The notes beneath the pieces are model-generated. The model searched no databases and had not been told where the DNA came from. It was given only the letters and a program-made list of their open reading frames with translations. This document shows, piece by piece, positions 1 through 7,726 of a stretch of 22,016 nucleotides of DNA. The DNA lies in NCBI GenBank assembly GCA_020850915.1, contig JADZDV010000010.1, positions 1 through 22,016 on the forward strand, in the 5' to 3' direction. Source of the DNA: Chloroflexota bacterium (lineage in GTDB: Bacteria; Chloroflexota; UBA6077; JADZDV01). The stretch's first letter is position 1; every line of letters begins with the position of its first letter. A program made the position numbers and the translations under genes.

Positions 1-14
1 AGGAGGCGCCGTCA

Positions 15-124
15 ACCGGTAGGGGCGGTCCCCCGTGGCCGCCCTTGGTCCTTCGACACACGTGGCCACGAGGCAAGGGGCGATCTGGCGATCGCCAGGG
101 CAGGCACGGGGACCTGCCCCTACC
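15..124 (+). repeat. 110-bp dispersed repeat with terminal inverted repeats, left copy
   Basis: This block is matched, without gaps and at about 103 of 110 positions, by the reverse complement of 21723-21832. Its ends are inverted copies of each other: GGTAGGGGC then GGTCCCC on the left, and the complement GGGGACC then TGCCCCTACC on the right, differing by a one-base indel. The centre holds the 14-bp perfect palindrome CTGGCGATCGCCAG, which contains GCGATCGC. It codes for nothing recognisable. Size, ends and internal hairpins fit a MITE- or REP-like non-autonomous element. That class assignment is inference. Confidence 0.75.
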
Positions 125-159
125 CCTTCGAGGGGCCGTCTCGAAACCTCGCGGTCGGC

Positions 160-193
160 TTCAACAGAAGTCGGTCGCACCGCAACGCCGCGG
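160..193 (+). repeat. Imperfect 34-bp direct repeat, copy 1
   Basis: This 34-base block starts TTCAACAG and ends ACGCCGCGG. It matches 232-265 at 28 of 34 positions without gaps. The two copies start 72 bases apart and lie between the dispersed repeat and the apt start. The role is unknown; a duplicated regulatory segment or a remnant of an element are both possible. Confidence 0.5.
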
Positions 194-231
194 GTGCGCC
201 CCCACCGGTGACTGGGGCAGCCGCTGCCCGA

Positions 232-265
232 TTCAACACGAGTCGGGCGCACCCTGACGCCGCGG
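232..265 (+). repeat. Imperfect 34-bp direct repeat, copy 2
   Basis: This is the partner of 160-193. It starts TTCAACAC, ends ACGCCGCGG, and differs at six positions. It ends 60 bases before the apt start codon, so it could overlap the apt promoter. Confidence 0.5.
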
Positions 266-325
266 TCCGGGCGCCGTGCTACCATCGCCTTACCCGATCG
301 GTGATCTTCACGTAAAGGCGCCCCG

Positions 326-850
326 GTGGCAGCACTCGACCTCGCCTCATACATTCGTGACGTGCCGGACTTCCCCAGAGCCGGCATCCTCTTCAAAGAC
401 ATCACAACCCTCTTGAAGGACGGCCCCGCGTTTCGCGCCGCGATCGACGGCCTGGTCGAGCGCTGCAAGCCGCTCGGGGCCGAGGTCGTGGTTGGCATGG
501 AGTCTCGCGGCTTCATCCTCGGAACGCCCATCGCCTACCTGCTTGGCGTCGGGTTCATCCCGGTCCGGAAGCTCGGCAAGCTGCCAGCCTCCGCGATCAG
601 CGTCGAGTACGACCTGGAGTACGGCACCAACGTCCTGGAGATCCACCGCGACGCCATCCAGCAGGGTCAGCGGGTGCTCATCGTAGACGACCTGCTCGCC
701 ACGGGCGGCACTGTCGAGGGCACCATCGACCTCGTCGAGCAGCTTGGCGGCGAGATCGTCGGAGCCGCCTTTCTCGTGGAGCTGACCTTCCTGAACGGGC
801 GCGAGCGCCTGGCCGATCACCACAACGTCATCTCGCTCATCAGGTATTGA
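326..850 (+). CDS. apt: Adenine phosphoribosyltransferase
   Basis: Apt is a cytosolic purine-salvage enzyme that joins adenine to PRPP, giving AMP and pyrophosphate. The 174-residue length is normal for the family. The N-terminal part has the Apt-type [16 protein letters not shown] segment (residues 12-27), then [12 protein letters not shown]. The PRPP-binding signature [13 protein letters not shown] lies at about residues 117-129. The GTG start is chosen because AAAGG sits seven bases upstream and the N terminus fits the family. The gene lies directly before the riboswitch-controlled operon that contains MtnP, which releases adenine from methylthioadenosine, so Apt can recycle that adenine. 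It is upstream of the riboswitch and of a separate promoter, so it is probably transcribed separately. The identification is firm. Confidence 0.96.
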   Translation: MAALDLASYIRDVPDFPRAGILFKDITTLLKDGPAFRAAIDGLVERCKPLGAEVVVGMESRGFILGTPIAYLLGVGFIPVRKLGKLPASAISVEYDLEYGTNVLEIHRDAIQQGQRVLIVDDLLATGGTVEGTIDLVEQLGGEIVGAAFLVELTFLNGRERLADHHNVISLIRY

Positions 851-891
851 GCCGTGCCGCCGGCGCGCGCGATCGCGGCAGGCCCCTAACC

Positions 892-921
892 TTGTTCGCC
901 CACCAGCGGTGCCTCTATACT
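892..921 (+). promoter_or_regulatory. Candidate sigma-A promoter of the SAM-recycling operon
   Basis: TTGTTC (892-897) and TATACT (916-921) are separated by 18 bases, close to the TTGACA/TATAAT pattern. The -10 box matches five of six bases. Transcription from about 928 would begin just before the riboswitch aptamer. The local AT content is clearly higher than in the surroundings. No start-site data are available, so this is inference from sequence. Confidence 0.5.
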
Positions 922-946
922 CGATCGAAAATTGCATAGCCTTATG

Positions 947-1104
947 CTCTTATCGAGAGTGGCAGAGGGAACGGCCCGCTGAAGCCCGGCAACCGGACGG
1001 CGCGCGGGGCCGCGGCGCAGCCCGTCAGGTCGCGCCGCTGGTCTTGTGCCCCGCTCCTGGTGCTAAATCCGACATCCGCCAGACGGCCGGGTGAGAGATG
1101 AGAG
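947..1104 (+). promoter_or_regulatory. SAM-I (S-box) riboswitch aptamer
   Basis: The conserved S-box core is easy to read. The P1 strand CTCTTATC (947-954) is followed by GAGAGTGGCAGAGGGA, then GGCCCGCTGAAGCCCGGC and AACC, then a GC-rich variable P3 arm, and GGTGCTAAATCC near 1060-1070. P1 closes with GATGAGAG (1097-1104), giving eight pairs with one G-U wobble. This class binds S-adenosylmethionine and usually turns genes off when SAM is high. It lies in the 5' leader of mtnA, with a terminator just downstream. GAGAG at 1100-1104 can pair either with P1 or with CTCTC (1125-1129) of the terminator stem, which is the expected antiterminator switch. Confidence 0.93.
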
Positions 1105-1121
1105 ATCGCCTGACGCCACGC

Positions 1122-1145
1122 CGGCTCTCGAAAGAGAGCCGTTTT
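1122..1145 (+). terminator. Intrinsic terminator of the SAM riboswitch
   Basis: CGGCTCTC (1122-1129) and GAGAGCCG (1134-1141) form an eight-pair perfect stem capped by a GAAA tetraloop, followed by TTTT (1142-1145). It is 17 bases after the aptamer and 60 bases before the mtnA start. With SAM bound, P1 holds GAGAG 1100-1104 and this hairpin is free to form and stop transcription. The U-tract is short, so some read-through is likely. Confidence 0.82.
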
Positions 1146-1204
1146 CATGTCCCTCGTTGACGCCCCACCGATCGAGCAGGCGCCGCGGCGCCGTGTTGGA
1201 GCTC

Positions 1205-2266
1205 ATGCGGACTGTTGACTTCCACGCACATACGGTCGTCCTGATCGACCAGACCCGCTTGCCTGCCGAAGAGGTCTTCCTGCACTGCACCACCTGGCAG
1301 GAGGTGGCCGAGGCGATCCGCTCCATGCGTGTCCGGGGCGCGCCGGCCATCGGCGTCGCCGCTGCCGGCGGGGTGGCGCTCGCGGCGCTCCAGGCCGATG
1401 CCAGCGACCCAGCCCGCTTCCAAGCGCAAGTCGAAGCGGCCATTGACGCCCTGGGTCAGACGCGCCCGACAGCCGTCAACCTGTTCTGGGCGCTGGAGCA
1501 GGCCCGTGATCTCCTGGCCAACACCGAAGAGCACGGTCCGCTGGCTACGCGCGACGCGCTGGCCGCCCTGGCGCGCCATCTGGCGGATGAGGACGTCCAG
1601 GCCTGCCGGCGCATTGGCGGCTTTGGCGGCGAGCTGATCCCCGAACGCGCGAACGTCCTGACCCACTGCAACGCCGGCGCGCTCGCCTGCGTCGACTACG
1701 GCACGGCGCTCGGCGTGATCCGCGGCGCTGTCGAGCAGGGCAAGCAGGTCCACGTCTTCGTGGACGAGACCCGCCCCTTCCTCCAGGGCGCTCGCCTGAC
1801 CGCCTGGGAATTACAGCGTGACGCCATCCCGCTCACCGTGATCACGGACAACATGGCCGGCTACCTGATGTCTCGCGGCGAGGTGGATGTCATCGTCGTC
1901 GGCGCGGACCGCATCGCCGCCAACGGCGACGTCGCCAACAAGATCGGCACCTACACCCTGGGCGTGCTCGCGCGCGAGCACAACATTCCGTTCTTCGTCG
2001 CGGCGCCCGTCTCCACCGTCGATCTCTCCCTGGCGAGCGGCGCGGAGATCCCGATCGAGGAGCGGTCGGCCGACGAGGTGGTCACCCTGAACGGCCAGCG
2101 TATCGCGCCGCTCGGCGCCGCGGCCCGTCACCCGGCCTTCGACGTGACGCCGGCCCGCCTGGTTACCGCCATCGTGACCGACCGCGGTGTGGCCCGCCCG
2201 CCGTACGATCAGTCGCTCCCGCGTCTCACGCGGAACCCTCTCAGGAGCGCCGTATCGCCATGTTGA
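1205..2266 (+). CDS. mtnA: S-methyl-5-thioribose-1-phosphate isomerase
   Basis: MtnA converts methylthioribose 1-phosphate to methylthioribulose 1-phosphate in the methionine salvage pathway. The product of about 353 residues has the eIF2B-related isomerase fold. Family blocks are RGAPAIG near the N terminus, THCNAG with the catalytic cysteine at residue 155, DETRPFLQG, and VGADRIAANGDVANKIGT with the catalytic aspartate at residue 235. The 80-residue Cys-Asp spacing agrees with characterised enzymes. The frame stays open upstream to a GTG at 1091, but that lies inside the riboswitch. The ATG at 1205 follows GGAG (1198-1201) and gives the usual N terminus; an in-frame GTG at 1193 is an alternative. 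The stop overlaps the mtnP start, so the two are co-translated in one operon. Confidence 0.95.
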   Translation: MRTVDFHAHTVVLIDQTRLPAEEVFLHCTTWQEVAEAIRSMRVRGAPAIGVAAAGGVALAALQADASDPARFQAQVEAAIDALGQTRPTAVNLFWALEQARDLLANTEEHGPLATRDALAALARHLADEDVQACRRIGGFGGELIPERANVLTHCNAGALACVDYGTALGVIRGAVEQGKQVHVFVDETRPFLQGARLTAWELQRDAIPLTVITDNMAGYLMSRGEVDVIVVGADRIAANGDVANKIGTYTLGVLAREHNIPFFVAAPVSTVDLSLASGAEIPIEERSADEVVTLNGQRIAPLGAAARHPAFDVTPARLVTAIVTDRGVARPPYDQSLPRLTRNPLRSAVSPC

Positions 2267-3108
2267 CGCCTAAGATGCTGAAGCCCACGAGCCTGAAGCC
2301 CGCTTCCCGCGACCTCGCGGACATCGGCGTCTTCGGCGGGTCCGGCTTCTACGAGCTGCTCGACCGTGTCGAGGAAGTCTCCGTCCCCACACCGTACGGC
2401 TCGCCCTCCGGCGCCATCGGCATCGGCGAGATCGGCAACGTCCGGGTGGCGTTCATGCCGCGCCACGGCCGCGACCACCAGGCTCCGCCCCACTCGATCA
2501 ACTTCCGGGCCAACATCTGGGCGATGGCCGAGCTGGGCGTGACGCGCATCCTCGGCCCCTCCGCCGCCGGCAGCCTGCAGCCCCGGATCCACCCTGGCGA
2601 TTTCGTCGTCTGCGACCAGTTCGTCGACCGCACCAGCGGACGAGCGAGCACCTTCTTCGACGGGCCGAATACCGTCCACATCTCGACCGCCGATCCCTAC
2701 TGCCCCGAGCTGCGCACGCTCGCGCTGGAGGTCTGCCGGGAGCTGGGCATCACGGCGCACGAGCGCGGCACGGTCGTCGTTGTCCAGGGCCCGCGCTTCT
2801 CCACCCGCGCCGAGAGCCGTTGGTACAGCAGCGCCGGCTGGGAAGTAATCAACATGACCCAGTACCCGGAAGTGGCGCTCGCCCTGGAGATGGAGATCTG
2901 CTACCTGAACGTCTCCCTCATTACCGACTACGACGTGGGCCTGGAGGACCATCCGGACCACACGCCGGTGACGGTGGAGGCGGTGGTGCGGGTGTTCAAC
3001 GAGAACAATCGGAAGGTTCGCACCCTGATCCAGGAGCTGGTGCCGCGCATCCCGCGCGAGCGGACCTGCTCCTGCTCGCGCGCGCTGAGTGAAGCGGTGC
3101 TCGTCTGA
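2260..3108 (+). CDS. mtnP: S-methyl-5'-thioadenosine phosphorylase
   Basis: MtnP splits methylthioadenosine with phosphate into adenine and methylthioribose 1-phosphate, the substrate of MtnA. The 282-residue protein belongs to the trimeric PNP/MTAP family. It shows GGSG (26-29), the phosphate-binding RHGRDH (68-73), HSINFRANIWA, and the purine-site segment NMTQYPEVALALE from residue 198. TDYDVG carries the two aspartates that favour 6-aminopurines, supporting MTA over inosine. CSC at 270-272 resembles the C-terminal CxC motif of thermophile MTAPs. AGGAG (2243-2247) lies 12 bases before the ATG. The gene overlaps mtnA by seven bases and shares one base with the next gene, so it is part of a tight operon. 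Confidence 0.95.
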   Translation: MLTPKMLKPTSLKPASRDLADIGVFGGSGFYELLDRVEEVSVPTPYGSPSGAIGIGEIGNVRVAFMPRHGRDHQAPPHSINFRANIWAMAELGVTRILGPSAAGSLQPRIHPGDFVVCDQFVDRTSGRASTFFDGPNTVHISTADPYCPELRTLALEVCRELGITAHERGTVVVVQGPRFSTRAESRWYSSAGWEVINMTQYPEVALALEMEICYLNVSLITDYDVGLEDHPDHTPVTVEAVVRVFNENNRKVRTLIQELVPRIPRERTCSCSRALSEAVLV

Positions 3109-4028
3109 TGCCCGTGCTCGTTGTCGGCTCGCTCGGACTGGACACCCTGGAGACCCCCTTCGGCCACGTCGAGGACGTTCTCGGCGGTAGTGCCTCCTAC
3201 TTCAGCCTCGCCGCTGGCATCTACGAGCGAGTGCAGCTCGTCGCAGTGGCCGGGGATGACTTCCCGCGGCGTCACCGTGACCTCTTCGAGAGCAAAGGCA
3301 TCGACCTGGCCGGCTTCCAGACCGTGCCCGGGAAGACGTTCCGCTGGGGCGGCAAGTACCACTTCGACATGAACAGCCGGGACACGCTGTTTACGGACCT
3401 CGGGGTCTTTGCTGACTTCCACCCCAGCCTGCCAGAGAGCTTCCGCGCCTCGGACTTCGTCTTCCTGGCTAACATCCATCCGTCGCTGCAGCTCGAGGTG
3501 CTGGAGCAGGTGGCTCGGCCAAAGCTCGTCGCGCTCGACTCGATGAACCTCTGGATCGAGACGGCGCGGGACGACCTCGTCGCCGCCATCCGCCGTGCCA
3601 ACCTCGTGACGATCAACGACAGCGAGGCGCGCCAGTTCAGCGGCACGCCGAACCTCCTCCAGGCGGCCCGACGGATCATGGAGCTGGGGCCGCGGGCCGT
3701 CGTGGTGAAGAAGGGCGAGCACGGGGCGATGCTGATCTGGCCGGACGGCGTCTTCTTCGCGCCGGCCTATCCGCTGGAGACGGTCGTGGACCCGACCGGC
3801 GCGGGCGACAGCTTCGCCGGCGGCTTTCTGGGCTACCTGGCCAGCACCGGCGACCTGTCCTACCCCAACCTCAAGCGCGCGATGATCCCCGGCAGCGTGG
3901 TGGCTTCCTTCTCCGTCGAAGCGTTTGGCCCGGAGCGGCTCACCACCCTCAACCAGCATGACATCTCCGAGCGGTACGGTCTCTTCCAGGCTCTGACGGC
4001 GTTCGAGTCACACACGCCTCCGGCCTGA
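3108..4028 (+). CDS. PfkB/ribokinase-family kinase, possible adenosine kinase
   Basis: This 306-residue protein is a PfkB-family small-molecule kinase. The N-terminal half has [15 protein letters not shown] and the glycine pair LGGSAS (residues 25-30) that forms the substrate lid in this family. The C-terminal half has [13 protein letters not shown] (228-240), the anion hole and catalytic-base motif, with D234 as the likely base. The substrate cannot be read from the sequence. Its position, joined to mtnP by a one-base overlap and followed after 50 bases by ahcY, suggests it phosphorylates the adenosine released by AhcY to AMP. A ribose- or deoxyribose-type substrate is the main alternative. 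Family assignment is firm, the substrate is inference. Confidence 0.88.
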   Translation: MPVLVVGSLGLDTLETPFGHVEDVLGGSASYFSLAAGIYERVQLVAVAGDDFPRRHRDLFESKGIDLAGFQTVPGKTFRWGGKYHFDMNSRDTLFTDLGVFADFHPSLPESFRASDFVFLANIHPSLQLEVLEQVARPKLVALDSMNLWIETARDDLVAAIRRANLVTINDSEARQFSGTPNLLQAARRIMELGPRAVVVKKGEHGAMLIWPDGVFFAPAYPLETVVDPTGAGDSFAGGFLGYLASTGDLSYPNLKRAMIPGSVVASFSVEAFGPERLTTLNQHDISERYGLFQALTAFESHTPPA

Positions 4029-4078
4029 CAGTGCGCACCCCGCGGCAGCCGCTCGAGTCGCTGAAGGAGCAACCATTC

Positions 4079-5347
4079 ATGAAGGCAAGTGTCGAGGCTG
4101 ATATCAAAGATCTCGGCCTGGTCGGCAAGGGCATCGACCGGATCGACTGGTCCGGCAACGAGATGCCGGTCCTGAAGATGATTCGCGAGCGTTTCGCGAA
4201 GGAGAAACCGCTCCGGGGTCTCCGCGTGGCAGCCTGTCTCCACGTCACCAGCGAGACCGCCAACCTGGCGCTGACGCTCCAGGCGGGCGGCGCGGAGATC
4301 GCCCTCTGCGCCAGTAATCCGCTCTCCACCCAGGATGAGGTCGCCGCGGCGCTGGCCGGCGAGTACGGCATCTCGACATTTGCCATCAAGGGTGAGGACG
4401 AGCAGACCTACTATCGCCACATCGAGGCCGCCCTTGCCACGAGACCGCGGTTCACTATGGACGACGGCGCCGACCTGGTGACCGTCCTCCATACCCAGAA
4501 GGCGGAGCTGCTCCCGAACGTCGTCGGCGGCACGGAGGAGACCACCACCGGCGTCATCCGCCTGCGCAGCATGGCCGCCCAGGGCGTCCTGAAGTACCCG
4601 ATCGTTGCCGTCAACGAAGCTAGCACCAAGCACTTCTTCGACAACCGCTACGGCACCGGCCAGAGCACCCTGGACGGCGTCATTCGCGCCACCAACCTGT
4701 TGATCGCCGGCCGTACCCTCGTCGTGGGCGGCTACGGCTGGTGTGGCCGCGGACTGGCGATGCGGGCGCGCGGCATGGGCGCCAACGTCGTCGTGACGGA
4801 AGTCGACCCGACCCGCGCGCTCGAGGCGGTCATGGACGGCTACCGGGTCATGCCGATGGCCGAGGCGCTGACGGTGGCGGACATCGTGGTGACGGTGACT
4901 GGCAATGTGAACGTGATCGATGGCAGCCACGTCGCGCGCATGAAAGACGGCCTCGTCCTGGCCAACTCTGGCCACTTCAACGACGAGATCGACATCCCGG
5001 CTATCGAGGCCCAGACGGTCTCGAAGCGTCGGGTCCAGGAGTTCGTGGACGAGTACCGCCTGCCAGACGGCCGCAAGGTCTACCTGCTGGCCGAAGGGCG
5101 CCTGGTGAACCTCGCCGCGGCCCAGGGCCATCCCGCCTCGGTCATGGACATGAGCTTTGCCAACCAGGCGCTCTCGGCGGAGTACGTGGTCAAGAACGCG
5201 GCCTCGCTGACGCCGAACGTCTACGTTGTGCCGGAGGACATCGACAGGGGGATCGCGCGACTCAAGCTGGCGTCCATGGGCGTCAGGATCGACGAGCTGA
5301 CGGCCGAGCAGAAGCGCTACCTCGAGAGCTGGGAGCAAGGGACATGA
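4079..5347 (+). CDS. ahcY: Adenosylhomocysteinase (S-adenosyl-L-homocysteine hydrolase)
   Basis: AhcY reversibly hydrolyses S-adenosylhomocysteine to homocysteine and adenosine, removing the product inhibitor of methyltransferases. The 422-residue protein is the short archaeal/thermophile type. Visible blocks are [40 protein letters not shown] with K184, D188 and N189 equivalent to the active-site residues, the NAD-binding GYGWCGRG (218-225), [10 protein letters not shown], and [18 protein letters not shown]. An in-frame GTG at 4031 exists, but the ATG at 4079 is preceded at nine bases by AAGGAG (4064-4069) and begins at the conserved N terminus. The gene overlaps metK by four bases (ATGA). 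Some related archaeal enzymes prefer S-inosylhomocysteine, which cannot be excluded here. Confidence 0.95.
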   Translation: MKASVEADIKDLGLVGKGIDRIDWSGNEMPVLKMIRERFAKEKPLRGLRVAACLHVTSETANLALTLQAGGAEIALCASNPLSTQDEVAAALAGEYGISTFAIKGEDEQTYYRHIEAALATRPRFTMDDGADLVTVLHTQKAELLPNVVGGTEETTTGVIRLRSMAAQGVLKYPIVAVNEASTKHFFDNRYGTGQSTLDGVIRATNLLIAGRTLVVGGYGWCGRGLAMRARGMGANVVVTEVDPTRALEAVMDGYRVMPMAEALTVADIVVTVTGNVNVIDGSHVARMKDGLVLANSGHFNDEIDIPAIEAQTVSKRRVQEFVDEYRLPDGRKVYLLAEGRLVNLAAAQGHPASVMDMSFANQALSAEYVVKNAASLTPNVYVVPEDIDRGIARLKLASMGVRIDELTAEQKRYLESWEQGT

Positions 5348-6570
5348 CCTCGACCTTTTTCCGATCGCCACGCGTGCTCTTCACCTCTGAGTCGGTGACC
5401 GAAGGTCATCCCGACAAGCTTTGCGACCAGATCTCGGATGCCGTCCTGGATGCTCTCATCGCCCAGGATCCCAGCTCCCGGGTGGCCTGCGAGTCGGCCG
5501 CCACCACGGGGACGATCTTCGTCTTCGGCGAGGTCACGACCGAGGCCTACGTCGACATTCAGAGGATCATTCGCGACACCGTCCGGGACATCGGCTACAC
5601 CAGCGCGAAGTACGGCTTCGACTACGAGACGTGCGGCGCCATCGTCTCGCTCCAGGAGCAATCGCCGGACATCAAGATCGGCGTCGATCGCTCCATTGAG
5701 GTCCGCGGCGGCGAGATGGAGGATCCGGAGCTCTCCGTGGGCGCGGGCGACCAGGGCATGATGATCGGCTTCGCCTGCCGCGAGACGCAGGAGCTGATGC
5801 CGATGCCGATCCACTACGCCCATCGGCTCTGCCGGCAGCTTGCGGCGGTGCGCAAGAATGGCAACCTGCCCTATCTCCGCCCGGACGGCAAGAGCCAGGT
5901 GACTGTCGAGTACGCCTACGGCAAGCCCGTCCGCATCGACACCGTGGTCATCTCCGCCCAGCACGACGCTAACGTCAGCCAGGACGAGATCAAGCGAGAC
6001 GTCATTGAGCAGGTCGTACGCCAGGTCGTCCCCCACGATCTGTTGGACGACCGCACCAAGTACTACGTGAACCCGACCGGTCGCTTCGTCATCGGCGGGC
6101 CGATGGGAGACGCGGGCCTGACCGGGCGCAAGATCATCGTGGACACCTATGGCGGCATGGCCCGCCACGGCGGAGGCGCCTTCTCCGGCAAGGATCCGAC
6201 CAAAGTGGACCGCTCGGCCGCCTACGCCGCGCGCTACGTGGCCAAGAATGTGGTGGCCGCCGGCCTGGCGGACCGCTTCGAGGTCCAGATCGCCTACGCC
6301 ATCGGCGTTGCGCGCCCGGTCTCCATCATGATCGAGTGCTTCGAGACGAACCACGTCCCGGAAGAGAAGGTCCAGGCTCTGATCGAGGAGCATTTCGACC
6401 TCCGCCCTGGCGCGATCATCCGCGACTTGAACCTGCGCCGGCCGATCTACCAACCGACGGCGGCCTACGGCCACTTCGGTCGCGACGACATCGTCGCGCC
6501 CTGGGAGGTCGCCGACAAGGCCGAGCTGCTCCGCAACGCGGCCGGCCTCGTCAATCGGGTGGAGGTCTAG
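5344..6570 (+). CDS. metK: S-adenosylmethionine synthetase
   Basis: MetK makes SAM from methionine and ATP. The 408-residue product has the full set of family motifs: [13 protein letters not shown] (catalytic H22), [12 protein letters not shown] (133-144, ATP-binding hexapeptide region), and [16 protein letters not shown] from residue 276 (P-loop-like motif). The start ATG overlaps the ahcY stop as ATGA, so translation is probably coupled. It is the last gene of the SAM-recycling set, so the SAM riboswitch at 947-1104 should control both synthesis and recycling of SAM. Length and motifs are complete and nothing is odd in the sequence. Confidence 0.97.
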   Translation: MTSTFFRSPRVLFTSESVTEGHPDKLCDQISDAVLDALIAQDPSSRVACESAATTGTIFVFGEVTTEAYVDIQRIIRDTVRDIGYTSAKYGFDYETCGAIVSLQEQSPDIKIGVDRSIEVRGGEMEDPELSVGAGDQGMMIGFACRETQELMPMPIHYAHRLCRQLAAVRKNGNLPYLRPDGKSQVTVEYAYGKPVRIDTVVISAQHDANVSQDEIKRDVIEQVVRQVVPHDLLDDRTKYYVNPTGRFVIGGPMGDAGLTGRKIIVDTYGGMARHGGGAFSGKDPTKVDRSAAYAARYVAKNVVAAGLADRFEVQIAYAIGVARPVSIMIECFETNHVPEEKVQALIEEHFDLRPGAIIRDLNLRRPIYQPTAAYGHFGRDDIVAPWEVADKAELLRNAAGLVNRVEV

Positions 6571-6629
6571 GCGCTCTTGTTCGCCCACCGCGCGGCGCCA
6601 GCGGTCGCTCCAGCCGCCCCCTCGCGCCT

Positions 6630-7598
6630 GTGGTAAGCACCGTCGTCACCGGGGCGGCCGGCTTCGTCGGCCGCCACCTGCTCGCGCACCTCCAGGCAGA
6701 GGGCGAAGCGCCGCTCTTCGGACTCGTCCGCTCGGCCGCCGAGCTCGATCCGCCGCTACCCAACGGCGTGACGCCGCTCGTAGCGGACCTGGGCGACGCG
6801 AGCGCCGTGCGCCCGGCCCTGGAGTCCGCCCGTCCGAGCAGGGTGTACCACCTGGCCGCGCAGTCCTCGGTCGCCGCCTCGCTGGCCGACCCACTCTCGA
6901 CGCTCGTCGGCAACCTGACCCTCCAGGTCAACCTTTTCCAGACGCTCGTCGATCTGGGCCTCCGTTCGCGCGTACTCGCGGTCGGGTCGGTCGAGGCCTA
7001 CGGCACCGTGCCCGAAGACGAGCAGCCGATCCGCGAGTCTGCCGAGCTCCGACCGACAAGCCCCTACGGCGTCAGCAAGGCCACCCAGGACCTGCTGGCC
7101 TACCAGTACTTCGCGACCCACGGCCTGCCGATCGTCCGGGTGCGACCCTTCATCCACATCGGCCCTGGCCAGGCGGCGCGCTTCGCCACGCCGTCGTTCG
7201 CCCGCCAGATCGTCGCCGTCGAGCGGGGTGAGCGTCCGCCTGTCATGACCGTCGGCTTCCTCGACGTTCGGCGCGACATTTCTGACGTCCGCGACATGGT
7301 ACGCGCCCATCGCCTGGCGCTCGAGCTGGGCGCGCCGGGCGAGGTCTACAACCTCGGCAGCGGCCGCGTCACCTCGATCCGAGATCTTCTCGACGGCCTG
7401 CTCGCCCTGAGCCCCGCCAGCATTCGCGTCGACGTGGACCCGGCCCGATTCCGCCCGTCCGAGACGCCGCTCGCCGTGGCGGACGTCTCGAAGTTCCAGC
7501 GCCTCACCGGTTGGCGCGCCGAGATCCCGCTCGAGCAGACCCTGGCCGACGTGCTGGCCGAGTGGCGCTCCCGGGCCGATCACCAACCGGCGGACTGA
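6630..7598 (+). CDS. NAD(P)-dependent sugar-nucleotide SDR, GDP-4-keto-6-deoxymannose reductase-like
   Basis: This is an extended short-chain dehydrogenase/reductase of about 322 residues acting on nucleotide sugars. It has the Rossmann motif TGAAGFVG (residues 7-14), YHLAAQSSV, S120 in VGSVEAYG, and the catalytic YGVSK with Y146 and K150. RPFIHIGPGQ, followed by FARQIVAVERG and FLDVRRDISDVRDMV, closely resembles GDP-4-dehydro-6-deoxymannose reductases (RMD) and, more distantly, GDP-mannose 4,6-dehydratases. RMD makes GDP-rhamnose for surface polysaccharides. The GTG at 6630 is chosen because it puts the Rossmann motif at the usual N-terminal position; the frame extends further upstream but there overlaps metK. 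It lies 59 bases after metK and before a phosphohexomutase, which fits a sugar-nucleotide supply role. Exact substrate unproven. Confidence 0.85.
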   Translation: MVSTVVTGAAGFVGRHLLAHLQAEGEAPLFGLVRSAAELDPPLPNGVTPLVADLGDASAVRPALESARPSRVYHLAAQSSVAASLADPLSTLVGNLTLQVNLFQTLVDLGLRSRVLAVGSVEAYGTVPEDEQPIRESAELRPTSPYGVSKATQDLLAYQYFATHGLPIVRVRPFIHIGPGQAARFATPSFARQIVAVERGERPPVMTVGFLDVRRDISDVRDMVRAHRLALELGAPGEVYNLGSGRVTSIRDLLDGLLALSPASIRVDVDPARFRPSETPLAVADVSKFQRLTGWRAEIPLEQTLADVLAEWRSRADHQPAD

Positions 7599-7607
7599 TG
7601 TGGCACA

Positions 7608-7643
7608 CTGGAATGCAGTGATGTCAAGGACCATCGTTCTCGA
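7608..7643 (+). repeat. Imperfect 36-bp direct repeat upstream of the phosphohexomutase, copy 1
   Basis: The block begins CTGGAATGCAGTGATGTCAA and ends TTCTCGA. It matches 7682-7717 at 32 of 36 positions without gaps. Both copies are locally AT-rich compared with their surroundings. A seven-pair hairpin (CGACTCC 7641-7647 with GGAGTCG 7658-7664) follows directly and separates it from the second copy. Confidence 0.65.
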
Positions 7644-7681
7644 CTCCCCGCCTGCTCGGAGTCGCTCGGCCGCGAGGAGAT

Positions 7682-7717
7682 CTGGAATTCAGTGATATCA
7701 AGGACCATCTTGCTCGA
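7682..7717 (+). repeat. Imperfect 36-bp direct repeat upstream of the phosphohexomutase, copy 2
   Basis: The block begins CTGGAATTCAGTGATATCAA and ends TGCTCGA, ten bases before the chosen start codon of the next gene. It contains the palindromes GAATTC and TGATATCA, the second of which is altered to TGATGTCA in copy 1. It could be a duplicated protein-binding or promoter segment, or a remnant of a mobile element. Read on the minus strand, both copies begin MVLDIT.FQ, which loosely recalls the N terminus of some IS1595-type transposases from memory only. Confidence 0.65.
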
Positions 7718-7726
7718 GGTATGCCC

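Larger units (their letters stand above)
1..325. other. Repeat-rich leader upstream of apt, no gene seen
   Basis: No reading frame here has protein-like composition. The stretch holds one copy of a dispersed 110-bp repeat (15-124) and two imperfect 34-bp direct repeats (160-193 and 232-265). A TACCAT hexamer at 280-285 could be a -10 box for apt, but no convincing -35 box lies at the right distance. A ribosome binding site, AAAGG at 314-318, closes the region seven bases before the apt start. Confidence 0.6.

Noticed and set aside
15..124. HIP1-type cyanobacterial signature from GCGATCGC
   Set aside because: The octamer is part of a repeated element here and not abundant across the window. 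The gene content does not suggest a cyanobacterium.
1091..1204. Upstream extension of mtnA to a GTG at 1091
   Set aside because: This part lies in the riboswitch P1 strand and terminator, has no family similarity, and a better start exists at 1205 (or 1193).
4741..5343. N-terminal 201-codon extension of metK
   Set aside because: It runs through ahcY in another frame with Arg/Gly/Pro-rich content. MetK starts at the ATG at 5344 with its normal N terminus.
3860..5371. Long minus-strand open frame of 503 codons
   Set aside because: It is antisense to ahcY, whose motifs are complete. Its His/Arg/Asp/Val-rich content is typical of the complement of a GC-rich gene.
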